Shown: in pieces, positions 36,901-50,000 of the stretch
Layout of the letters: each line of letters starts with the position of its first letter
Position numbering within the stretch: the stretch's first letter is position 1
Assembly (NCBI GenBank): GCA_964035545.1
Contig: OZ037767.1
Location: 12,073,081 to 12,133,080, forward strand
Source: Bugula neritina
Lineage: Eukaryota; Bryozoa; Gymnolaemata; Cheilostomatida; Bugulidae
Length of the DNA stretch: 60,000 bases
Direction of reading: 5' to 3'
Translations under genes and position numbers: made by a program
The notes under the pieces: model-generated
What the model was told of the DNA's origin: nothing
The model's database searches: none
The model's input: the letters and a program-made list of their open reading frames with translations, nothing else

Positions 36901-39900
36901 GTGGAGGGGGTGACTGGACCGAACCGGTAGTTGAGCTGATAGCCGTCCACAATCTCCACAGCCCACTTGTCCAGAGGCAGCTGGTAGTTGGTGTTGGAGT
37001 AGATGGTGTAGTGGATAATCCTGCCATTGGGAGTGCTGGGGGGCTGCCAGCTGATCATCAGGTAGTCGGGTTGAGCTTCTATCTTGGTGATGGTGAGGTC
37101 TCTAGGGGGTGAGCCGGGCTCTATATCAACATACATTACTACCATATATTGTGTACTCGCACACAAAAGAGCAACACTCTGAGAGTCAGCTGTGCATATT
37201 TATGACTAAAAACCAAAAAATTGGATATTAAAAGCAACTATGATAATAAATCGAGTGAACAAGATATACAGGTATACAAGGTGTACAGGTATACAATGTA
37301 TACAGGAACATAAAACATTAAAGTAGCAGCTAGTTAAGCCAAAAACCAATTCTAATGTCGATAGCAAACAACTTACTGTCTTCAAAGGTGGTGTTCCTTG
37401 CTGCCAGAGAGTAAATACTGAACCTGTTACCTCTGATGGTCATCACACTGAACTCATATTTAGTGTAGGGGCGTAGGCCACCCACCCGAACAAACAGCTC
37501 TGAAGAGTTGAGATACTGAGTCTTTCGCTGAGCTAAACCTACAAGAGATAAAGTTACTCGCTTAGAATAGTCAAATGACTAGAATGTTCTACTCATCTGT
37601 TAGCGTCACTCAACCAGTACTAAGCTGCTGCAATCAACTACAACACTCTTTTTCTACTAAACTGTATAACATTGGGAATTTCAGAAGAAAGAAGACAACT
37701 TCTAGAGCTAAGTTGACAGGTGAATACCCACCTGAGAGAGCGTTATACTTTACAGTGTAGATGTTATCGTAGAGAGGCCTCTGATTTGGCCCCAGGGTGT
37801 TGTCGTACCAAGTCACCATGACCGATGTTGGGGATAAAACTTCAACCTTGACCTCTAGAGGAGGTAAAAGTTTGGAGTCTGCAGGAGGATCCAACTCCTC
37901 GAGGGTGAACTCCTGCTGCTGGGCGTTGGGGCCATTGCCAGCGTTGTTGTAGGCCATCACCTGCACCACGTAGTTCTTCCTCGGCTCTACAATCAACTAG
38001 TGAGTCATAATACTGGCAGGGGGGGGGGAGGCACCCGACACAGCAGTTTTAGCAGAGGAGACACAACTACAAGCTAAGTCAAGACTCTGCACACTACAGC
38101 ACAGACACACATACAACTAACCTAATCCCTTCAGAGAGTAAATCCGTCTGCTGTGTGGAATATTCTCAATCCAGTGCTGCTCAGGGAAGCCAACTCCATA
38201 ACCTAACCGATAGCCTCGAACCAGAACGTCACTAGCATCATCTGGGGCTCCCCAAGACACTATTATCTCCCTGGCAAATGCCTTCAACTGGATAAAAGAA
38301 GGCTTTCCAGGAGCCCTGGACTCTACAAGGTATAACCACAGATACTGACAGTATGGTGCTGCTGAGAGAGAGAAGATAATTCCTTCTCATAAATTCTTCC
38401 AATATTAAAATTTCTAGTTACAATATAGAGAAGTGGCTATTAGCATTAGAAGGACTAACCATCTAGTTCCACTGTAAACGTCGTGACCTCTATCCAGCTG
38501 GTGAACTCTCCGGTGCCATTGACATTAACGGCAGCGATACGAACCAAGTAGACATCACCTGCACTGAGACCTGTGATGCTATAATCTCGAACATCTGCAC
38601 CAGTTGTATAAGCAGTGGCTCTGCTAGTGCTGAAATAATGGACAGCATGTAGAGTAGTGAGGAGGGAACAGCAACAACCTGCCCCAGCTGAATGCAGGTC
38701 TAAATGCAAGATTATACACAGACCTCTACAAAGCTAAACTCATGAATAGAAACAAAAATAAAAGTGAAACACACAGAAACTAAAATTAAGAAATGAACAA
38801 ACTGAGATGAACATCAGCTAAGCAACTGCTTGAAAAAAAAGCAACTAAAATTCCAAAACTACTGGCATATTGCAGGATACAGCTCAGTATACTACAGTTA
38901 GAAACGACTAGCTAGTTAGAAACACAACTGTGTACCTTTCATCAGAACTGTGAAATATTAATTATATTAAACATTAAAATACTACTCTACACAACAGTGT
39001 AGGGTAACACTGCCCAAACACATAGATAAAACTGACAAAACGCAACATGAGCTTTCACACAATCGAATCAATTGAGTTTTGCTTGTTGTCCACCCTGAAT
39101 AATTCCGTGTTTGACCAGAATTCTCACAGTCAGTTTGGATTCATGTGTTGGGTTTTAATAAAATAATAAACATGAATACCTCAGCATAACTAATGAATTG
39201 TAACATGACCATCATGTTGTAATTATACCTGATGTTGAATCACGTCAATGACTAATTTACTGTCACAATGAAAGAATTATAGTTATTTAAAATTTATATT
39301 TCACCATATGCAGTGCTGATGTATTAGGTTTTCATGATTGTTAATTTGTGCATTTTATATGGCATCTGTCTATTGATGACAAAAGAATAAATATTTTACA
39401 TTTAATATTTTTATAATCTAGGCTTTCAGTCACACAATGGAGAACCAGAGGAATTGTGCAGAACTGAAAATATATTAAAATATTTTCTTTAGCTCTAGAC
39501 TCCAACATTGCATGACCCAAACATAAACAGTAACATATTATATATAAAATTCTTTTACAAATGTTTCTGCTCAGTAATTTTATAATTAAAATTTTAGCTA
39601 GCCAGTTCTTTAAAGCCAATATTTTTGAAATGACTGAATGTTTTTCATTATTTGAATTTGATAAATTACGAATGGGTATGAAATTTTAATTCCTACATTT
39701 CCTAAACCCAAAAATCTATAAATAACTCATTAAAATGTTGATAAACTGCAAAATATTAAAATGGCTATTATGAATCATTTTCAACTGCATGAAATTGTAA
39801 AGTTATAAGTGCTAAGTAGTTCCAGGGCTTTGAACACAGATGGGTTGGATGTGCTAACATGTGTGTAGAGAATACCAAAGCCTCACTACTTCAGAGTGAT

Positions 39901-42900
39901 TCGAAACTAGTCATTAAGCCACTTCAAACTGACAGACAGCTTCCCTCCCTGCCCAGCAACATGACTACTCTAATGGCTACATGAAATATGCATTGTTTTC
40001 AAATAGCCGCAACTATTTGAGGGACAACTCCTAACCTCTATGCTGTGCAAACATTAGTATAGGATAACGCAGAGTTGAACTAAAGCTATTTAAATTTGTT
40101 GATACGCACCCATCTTTTTTCTTGCGGCGTATTTTATAGGCCGTGATCTCACCATTGCAGTGCTGGGGAAGGGGCGGCGACCATCTCATTGCTATCTCCG
40201 ATGTACCCACAGCTTCTGCAATCACGTTAGTGGGAGCACCAGATGGCTCTGAAATATTGTCATGCTTTTAGAATAAAATTAGCTTCACTTCAAGACCTGC
40301 TAACCATTTCAGTATAGCTGGCCTCCCACTTGGTACTGAAGGAGTGAAGAGCACAAGCTAATGATGGAGTGTACTCCTTACTATTCTCCTATCATTTCCA
40401 TTTAATAGCTAATGAGCCAAGCGCCTGCCAAACTACACAAGCATTAACTCTAGTCTAGATTTATAAAAACAAATCTTGCTCTAAGAGCCTCTGCTAATAG
40501 AACAAGGGGGAGGTGGTGAGACCAACACTGGACTGATATTAAGAGCTGAACTAATTAGCTTAGGCCAGTGAGTGAGACCACAAGTGGAGTAATTGGTCTT
40601 CATTGAGTGTCAAGAGTCTAGTATAAATATAGACTCTTTCACTCAGTGCTAAAATAGCTGCTTAGCCTCAGTCCTTACTGTCATATCAGGACACTTGAAT
40701 ACCACAATTGTTGAAAACTGAGAGACCACTGGCTTATCCTTATTCAAATTGACTCTATTTCTATTTTAAAAACATGGCAATCTTAGCCCGCAATATATCA
40801 ATCAACTAGCACCGAGATGTGCGGACTCCATCTGCCCTCCCCCCAACAAAGCCATCAGACGGATGGGAGCCTTGCAGGAAAATCTGATTTGTAAGTTTAG
40901 ATAAACAAATTCCATTATGGAGGATATACTAAGGCTCCATTCCCACTTGCCATACCTACGCCATATCAGCAAATATCAGCATTTTTTACAAATGTCTGAG
41001 CTTCCTGTACGGCGTTGCGGTACGGTAGGACCAAGCACTGCTTGAATCAAACAAGTTGCAGCGGGCTCCTATTGGACATAAAAACTTTTGCGTCAACTCA
41101 TTGGGTATAATTGTCCAATGAAGTGTCATAGACCGTACCTAATAGCGGACTTTGAAAACTTCAGTCCAGACACATTAAAACTGACTGATATTTGCTGTAC
41201 GTAACAGCAAGTGTTAATGAGGGGGGTCACATTAAACTACAAGCAGCTCCATTGTATTCCAGGAGAATAACTTTATAAGAGCTGCTTATATTTAAATTCA
41301 CAGGAATTAATTTACAGGCAGCATATCATTGGATGCTGCTGGGGAGATGGTGTGACAAAACGTCAAAGTCAATAACCATTCTGCAAAGGTGAAGGTCACT
41401 TACTATCTGGGAATGTTGTAACAGGCTTTTGGTCCGTGGGAGTGCCGGCACCGTTACCATTGGACGCTACAACTCTAATGTAATACTCAGTGTAGGGGTG
41501 AAGGTCACTGATAGTTGCTGTCCTCTCATTGGGCAGGACAGTGAGAGAGGATTCCCTTGACTGGTCATGACTATAGAAGTACACTCTGCAATGAAAAAGA
41601 GTTGAATACAATGATTCGTAGACTATGGCAATATGTGATATACAGTGGTGGTGTACAGTGGTGATGTACAGTGGTGGTGTACAGTGGTGGTGTACAGTGG
41701 TGATGTACAGTGGTGGTGTACAGTGGTGATGTACAGTGGTGATGTACAGTGGTGGTGTACAGTGGTGGTGTACAGTGGTGATGTACAGTGGTGGTGTACA
41801 GTGGTGGTGTACAGTGGTGGTGTACAGTGGTGATGTACAGTGGTGATGTACAGTGGTGGTGTACAGTGGTGGTGTACAGTGGTGATGTACGGTGGTGGTG
41901 TACGGTGGTGGTGTACAGTGGTGGTGTACAGTGGTGGTGTACAGTGGTGGTGTACAGTGGTGGTGTACAGTGGTGATGTACAGTGGTGGTGTACAGTGGT
42001 GATGTACAGTGGTGGTGTACAGTGGTGGTGTACAGTGGTGGTGTACAGTGGTGATGTACAGTGGTGGTGTACAGTGGTGGTGTACAGTGGTGGTGTACAG
42101 TGGTGATGTACAGTGGTGGTGTACAGTGGTGGTGTACTGTGGTGGTGTACAGTGGTGGTGTACAGTGGTGGTGTACAGTGGTGGTGTACAGTGGTGGTGT
42201 ACAGTGGTGGTGTACAGTGGTGGTGTACAGTGGTGGTGTACAGTGGTGGTGTACTGTGGTGGTGTACAGTGGTGGTGTACAGTGGTGGTGTACAGTGGTG
42301 GTGTACAGTGGTGGTGTACAGTGGTGATGTACAGTGGTGGTGTACAGTGGTGGTGTACAGTGGTGGTGTACAGTGGTGATGTACAGTGGTGGTGTACAGT
42401 GGTGGTGTACAGTGGTGGTATGCTCTTTTCTCAGCAAATATGTTTGAATAGTGGTTTACTGCTAGGTTAGGTAACTATATTATTGACTTGACATCAAAAT
42501 AATGCAAGTTGATGGATGCAAGAGCAGCCAGTTATGAAGAACAGACAGAATTATTGACTTGCTGTCACAGAGAGCTGACAGGATGTCATGACCTTGTGCT
42601 ACAGTACGGACTGTTTCAGTGTCTCACCTGAATTCTGTGATGGCGCCAAAAGTGACGGAGGGCATATCCCACGATACTTGTACACTATAGGGACTCGTAG
42701 GCCAGACCCTCATGTTAGTTACTGCTTCGGGCACCTGAGCAAACTCCCTGGTAGTGATGGTAATGTTAGTAGGCCTAGGGCTATGGCCGTTGATGTTGTG
42801 AGAAGTGATGGAGAAGACATACTGTGTGGCTGGGAGAAGACCTTCTACAGTGCAGTCAGCAGAGGTCACATTTATAACCTGAGTTCTACAAAACATTAAA

Positions 42901-43947
42901 GAAACTTGCTATTATCTAAACTATACAAAAAAGCTGCGAATCGTTCTATAAGCAGCTCCAAGTTGGGGGTAACTTAGTGCAGTAGTTTACAGTTCTCAAG
43001 TGTGGAGTTGGGCGCCAACTCCACACTTGAGTTACCCCCAACTCGGAGCGGCTTATAGAACAATTCGAAAGCTGCAGGTGCCGTGATAAAAAAGTTTTAC
43101 AAAATAATAAATTGAGAGTTGAGAGTGACCAGATAGCACTAGTGACATCCCCTACCATCAACATAGTTAATATAATATACGTGTCTAATAGCATAGTTGG
43201 AGCTAAAAGCTATAACAAAACCTGCTCCACTACTAACAATGCCAATACTTTATATTTCACCTTCCAACAAGACCTACACTGAAAGGGCCTAGGCACAGTA
43301 AGATGTGGCCAATGTGTGAGCTAGATGCTATCACATTCACATTTGAAATACCACAAGCTAAGGTGATATGCCAGTTTCACATTTCAGCTGCTAATCATTG
43401 TGACTTCTGACTTGCAGGTATAACATATCGTGTGTATTGTACAAACTGATAGGGGGCAGAGTGTGAAACCTAGTAGCCTGCTAGTATGTGGCAGAAGTTG
43501 AGCTGACCTAACATTCAGCTGTTGCAGATACCTCCCCACAATAACTTCAATAGTCTATATAACCACACAGCAAATATTAACCACTCAAAAGCTTATTGGT
43601 TTTTGAAACAAAAAAATGAAATATTAACCCCTAACTGACAACAAGGAGACCTCAATGCTCGTGTTTGTTAACAAATAAAGCGAGCTTCACTTATGGCTGG
43701 TAATAAAACATCAACTCCTCACTGCCTGAGTACATGGAATACCTACAATAAGTGGAAATACTAACAAGTCTACCTGCAGACTGGATATGAATAATATGTT
43801 AGACCTGCAGCGGACTCCTGTGAGTTAGGGGTTATAATAACAGGTTTGGGAGGAGCATATCTTATAATTATATGTCTGCATGTATTGAATAGGGCAACAG
43901 AAGACTCTTGAAATCAGTATATAAGAGAGTAGAGAAAAAGGGAGAGA

Positions 43948-44016
<69 letters not shown>

Positions 44017-47000
44017 AGAAGGGAGACAAGGGGACAGAAAGGAGAAGAACTAACCTCGGATCACCGAGCTGTTTAGTAGTCACAGTGTAGGCAGTGACTG
44101 GTGCGGCCCCAGGCCTCAGTGTCACATTCCAAGTCAGCCTAACAGACGTCTGGGTGATGTTGAGAGCAGTGGGGTGTGTGGGGGGTGGCGGTAAAGCCGG
44201 GTCAGGGGGTATTTCTGTATCCAGGTCTGAGATACCAGGGCTAGAGGTGAATGATTGTATCTGTCCATCGGGTACTCTTGTGTCTGAAAGAGCAGAAAGT
44301 GTATCTTACCTGGCAAACACACAGAAGCGACTGATGGTGACTAGCCAACAATAAAGCCACATTCTAGTACAGTATATTATATAATACGGGTTACAACTGG
44401 AGAGAGAGAGAGTTACCTTCATCCAGTACAATGAGTTGTGCCACAGCCTGAATTTTGCCGGCAGCGTTGACACCCATACACTGGAAGTAGCCGGAGTCGG
44501 TAGACATCAGCCCCACTATCTTTAGACTGTGTCCCACATACTTGAAGTATTTACTCTCTTTGAGTTCATCCGAGTCCTACATCAATACAAAACAACATGA
44601 TACAACATACAGTATATAGTATACAGTATTTAGTATACACTGCTATTACCTTATACCACAGAACACGGGCTACCACCACCTACCTTGTACCACAGAACAC
44701 GGGTGCAAGGCTACCACCACCTACCTTATACCACAGAACATGGGCTACCAACACCTACCTTGTACCACAGAACACTGGGTGCAGGGTTACCACTGATTTC
44801 ACACTCCAGAATGATGTCTTCGTTCACTCTTCCATAAGTATTTCTTGGCAAAGTCACAAAGGAGGGTGGAACTACATGAGAAGATTAGAGGCAGTTGAAT
44901 GGTGAGCCATCACATACATACAGGTATTTAGTAAACACACTCTATCTGTGTAATACAGAGCAATTAGCCACCCAGGGGCACATACAGCAATGCATTAATA
45001 ATATTTTTATGATTAATAAAATGTGTAAATAATCAGGAGAGGCAATTAACTGAAGTAAGTAGAATCACCTGCCAAGCAGCTAAATACTCAAATATTCAAT
45101 AAGCATGAAATCCTGAACAAAAGAAGAAGCTGAGTGTTTGCCTTTCAAACAGAGCTATAGTTGGTACAGGAATAGTTCATCTCCAAAAACCAAAACTAAC
45201 ACAATTATGGTCTGTTGATGGATTCAACTATTTTCAAATGTTTAAGAATTATTTTGTGACAGACTTTTCTATAGAATTCAACAGGAGATAAAGAAAGTTT
45301 ATACAGTTCAGAGGTGGGAGACTAAAGCGCTAAGACCCAGCAGAGAGGGTACAGAGCTAAGCAATGTCTTTCATATTTTAGTTGTAAGTGAAGGTGAACA
45401 AGAAGCATTTCACTGTATAAGCCTCAACATTCTCAAAGTCAAGAGTAGGGCAGCAGAGAATGGGGAGTCAGCACTAAGTAGTATGATCAGTAAAACTGGC
45501 AGCGTACTCTGTTGTTCCCACAAATATTACAGTTTCTGTAATGTGATGAAAAGGTATGACATGATCAGGGTTGAGGTAATTGTAATTTGTAATAGTAATT
45601 AATTACAATTTTTCAAGTAATTGAATGTAATTTATAATTGATTTCTACAATTACTTCAAACTTTTAAATCTTAAACATTTCATTCTTTTCCTACCATGCC
45701 TAGTGTTAAATAACAAGTTCAGATTAAGTCAATGTAGTATTGTTCTGTAATGTGATAAAAAGGTAAGACATGACATCACACAACATTTTTCAGTGTCTCA
45801 AATGCTGCCTCAAACGCTGCCGTTGAATATGTACCTTGCACTGTGAGTGTAGCCTCAGACTCTACCATGCCCTGCTCATTCTCCCCTCGACATGTATACA
45901 CCGCCCCATCCTCCAGACTCACATTGCTTATCTGAAGACTTGACGTGCCAACAATGGAATATCGTCCAACAGAGCTTTCATCAGCACTGCAAGATAACCT
46001 CATTAGGTCAAGAATAAATATTTAAAAAGATGTTCCTGTTACATTTAATATCTGTCAAACAATGACAGTTTCTTTTCAATAATTGTACACAGAAGTTGAT
46101 TTTGTAAGGCATCATTTATATAGGTATAGATGACGCATATCATAGCATTGAGCTCTGTACATACTAGCTGGCAGGCAGCATGTGGCAGCGCAGAGTCATT
46201 TATGGCTCATTTCAGTTTCTCTACTTCTCGTTTGCTTCAGCCCTAAGGTTTATTATTTGTATGCAACAGCAATGTCTATACTAATATAAACTTTCTATCA
46301 AATCCTTCCTGTGTGTTGGTAGTCACAGGTTGCTAAGTCTCTGATATTCACTGCTGTGTCAACAGCAACATCAAACCTGGCACAAGCTGCAGTCAATTGA
46401 ATAAATTTACAAGAGCAATGGATGTGGAAAGAATCAGCAACTCAACACTAAATCAATTTCCAGTGAAAGGATGAAGTAGATTATAAACATGAGAGGCTAC
46501 TATATTTGATTAGTAATAACAAGTGCCTGGGTTGGGTCAGTAATGCACAACATGTGACAGTTAACATGTGACAGCATGTGACTATCACAAGCCAATATCG
46601 CTGAAAACTAACTCAATTATATTCTATATACAAGCAATTTCTTGTGGGATCTGCAGCAATCTTTGTGTATACCACAGCTAAAATACCTTAGTTTCACTAA
46701 AGATGAGGGAGGGGGAGGGAGGGCTGACAAAAGAGCTGAGGAAAAAGACTATGCGACTAATTAGGCGCTTGGAGATAATTTGCCACCAGATAGATTAAGT
46801 TACCTTTATATCTATACTGTAGACAGTCATAGATATGTTACACTAATAGAGGTTTCGGAGATAAACATGCAAGTATGTACTAGTCTAGTAGGAATGTTGG
46901 TGGTGGAGAGTGGGTACTGTGGGGGATGACTCCAGCTACTTTCCCTGTGGTACATATAATATACATGACCAGACAGAGCACCAGGTGAAGTTGGTTACCT

Positions 47001-50000
47001 GTTCTCCAGTATGGAGACTCCTTCCTTTAGCCAGGTTACACGCGGCGACTTGCCCGAGACATCCATTCCGCTGACAGCACAGAAGAGAGTGACTGTGGAG
47101 CCAGATACCACTGACCTGCTCCAAGGGGTCATCACAAAGCTAGGTAGGGCTGGTTGCCTCATATCTACGAGTAATAATAATACTATATTATATTATTGTC
47201 ACTGTTAACCAGCTAAATATATAACATCAATCCGCTAGTGAAACATACACATTTCAATTGTTATACTTATGTTCTAGGTTACCCCCAACTACATGTATCT
47301 TACAAGTCCCATGTAATATGCTCTAGTCTGTAGGTGAAAATGTGCCACTTATATTCGATTAACATTTGATATCTGAGACCAGCTCAATTTGAAATTAAAT
47401 TAAATGAACAGTTGAGAAAAGGTTTGAGTGTAGAGACTGTGAAAGTCTAGGTGTAGCACTAGTAACTTATAAATGCATGTAATAAAAACTGAATAAGTAG
47501 GTTGAATAGCCTCTCCAATTACTAAATTAAATCATAAGATAAAGTATATACACAGAGACAAAAGAGCCACTAGAGGGTGCTTCAACCTTAGCTTGACAGG
47601 AGATAATCAAGTGTGAAGATGCAACTCTAACTCTAGTGCAGGCAACAGCTGTGACAGCCTGCGGTTCTCCAATAACCTTCCCAAGAGAGGGGAGGTTACA
47701 TGTGAGCCCCATTCTGGCTAGGTGAAACCCGCGGCTTACTTGGCAGAGAACTCAAAACATCAGCCAAACTATTCAGATTAGGAAACAATAATAAAGCTGC
47801 ATTTGGTTTGTATGCCTTACGTGATTCCATGTGTGGAGATGGCGACGTGGGGTGGGGAGGCGGTGAACCACCCGACATGGAACTCATGATAAAAAAGTGA
47901 CTAGAGTCCATAGTTGGACTGACAAGTGGCCCTGGGGGTGCAGCAGTTAGCAAGGAAGAGGGCGGGGATAGAATGGTAGTTGATTTTTTTGACCAAAGAA
48001 GCCCCCAAAAGTTTGATAACAATGAAGAAGAGTTGTCTGCCACCACATCGCCAGTTTCCACGAGCCCAGACGCTGTCGTCTGGGACAGCAGTTGAGGCAT
48101 CGTGGATGAGTTTTCTAAAACTATTCAGGTTATTCTAGTTAATTGCTGTACAGTTCTCACAACTAGCATAGCTAATTGATCATTCTCGTAAATCAATACA
48201 GCAATAACTGCCAAACTGGATAAATAAATTGCTGATAAAATCTGGAATTTAGGAATTAATTTCTCACTTCAAAAGTTTACTTCCCATTAAAATATGATAA
48301 ATGAGGTTCTCTAACTATAGCTACAGATCTTAACTAAGACTTTGATATGGTGTGTGCAGCAGCTAATGAGACAGCCTTTGTCTCTGTTACTCTACACTGT
48401 AGCACAGCAGTGAGTACCTGTTACTCTACACTGTAGCACAGCAGTGGGTACCTGTTACTCTACACTGTAGCATAGCAGTGAGTACCTGTTACTCTACACT
48501 GTAGCACAGCAGTGGGCACCTGTTACTCTACACTGTAGCACAGCAGTGGGTACCTGTTACTCTACACTGTAGCACAGCAGTGAGTACCTGTTACTCTACA
48601 CTGTAGCACAGCAGTGAGTACCTGTTACTCTACACTGTAGCACAGCAGTGGGTACCTGTTACTCTACACTGTAGCACAGCAGTGAGTACCTACTTGCAGC
48701 TCTGCTGTCCACACTCAGTATGACATAAGGACTGGCAACTTGGCCGGCTGAGTTCCTTGCGGTACACCGATACTGTCCTGCATCCTGAGTCCTGTTAAGA
48801 GACGTGATCTCCAACACCTGACCACCAGCGTGCAGGATAAGTCTGCTGGATGCTAAGACATTCCTACCATCATGAGCCCAAGAGTATGTAGCCTCAGGTC
48901 TTACTTGGCTGTGACAACGGAACATGGCTGTGTCTCCACTGTGTAGGTTTAAGTTCACAGGCTCCGTAGAAAGTTCTGGCAAGGCTAGAGAATAGAGTAA
49001 CACAGTTATATGATAATGCTACAGTGGTGGTATAGTATATGAGAATATGAGAAGAGTTACTGTATACAATATACATACTAGGAGTGTGCAGTGGTATTCA
49101 TCAGTTCAATATACTGATAGACCAGCTGAGCTAATAGCAGCTACTGCTGACCACTAGGAATATTAAAATAATGAGCTATTATTATGTATATGTGTGCTAA
49201 TCACATTGGCAAGTGCATCATAAGTACACATTAATATATTATTCAGCATAGAATGTCATTACATAGCCTGAGAAAGTGTCCCATTCCCCTCTGTATTCAC
49301 ATACTTTTAGTGTGGTTGTGAGGTTGTTACCTGCAAGTGACAGCTCTACTTCGGGGCTGACAATACGGTGTACTTTAGTGCCTTCAGTAACCTCGGCTAT
49401 ACACTTGTAGTGGGCTGGATCGGGTGAGCCGGCAGATGGGTTAACAGAGGTAAAGAATAATGTGCCATTGCCCATAACATATCTGAAAACACAAGGCAGC
49501 ATATCAATACTTGAAGATAGCAGCAAAGCAGCGAGTAGCTGGGCTCACTCGGAGGGGATTTCCTACTGGATACTATACATTGTGTATTCCAGCATTGACT
49601 GCCAACATACTGGTTGTCACTTTCAGAGGTCTGTCATACTGCTGCTATAGGTTAGGGATATTTGCTGATGGTCTCCTTACCTGGTTAACCGCTCCACTGT
49701 CCAGGAGTTGATGAGGACATTATTTCTCTTCCAGGAGTACACAGTGGGCGCTCTATCCTCATACTTGGCGCTACAGGCCAGCCACACCTTATCCCCTGCC
49801 TTGGCTACAGTGTCCTGTGGCTCCTTGGTAAACTCCAGCACTCTGAAGGGTGGAGCCACTGTGGATGAAACCAGTAGTTAGTATGGCTGTGAATAGCTCA
49901 TCAAAGGAGAAACATTCATATCATCATATCAAGGTTAAAGGGATAAAACCTGCATATTGCTAGTTGACATTCATGCACCACAGATTATTGATATTCAATG

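Noticed and set aside
41571-42437. Open frame of 288 codons, His/Thr/Pro-Tyr repeats
   Set aside because: It is a translation of the 13-bp minisatellite; similar frames exist on both strands and exons on each side join across it in phase.
43741-43860. Possible FN3 exon (frame PKPVIITPNSQESAAGLTYY)
   Set aside because: FN3-1 is complete without it and there is no good acceptor in front.
47527-47712. Possible extra exon (frame with VIGEPQAVTAVACTRV)
   Set aside because: The exons before and after join in phase without it, it shows no Ig signature, and I found no convincing splice pair. It remains the best candidate for an unlisted alternative exon.
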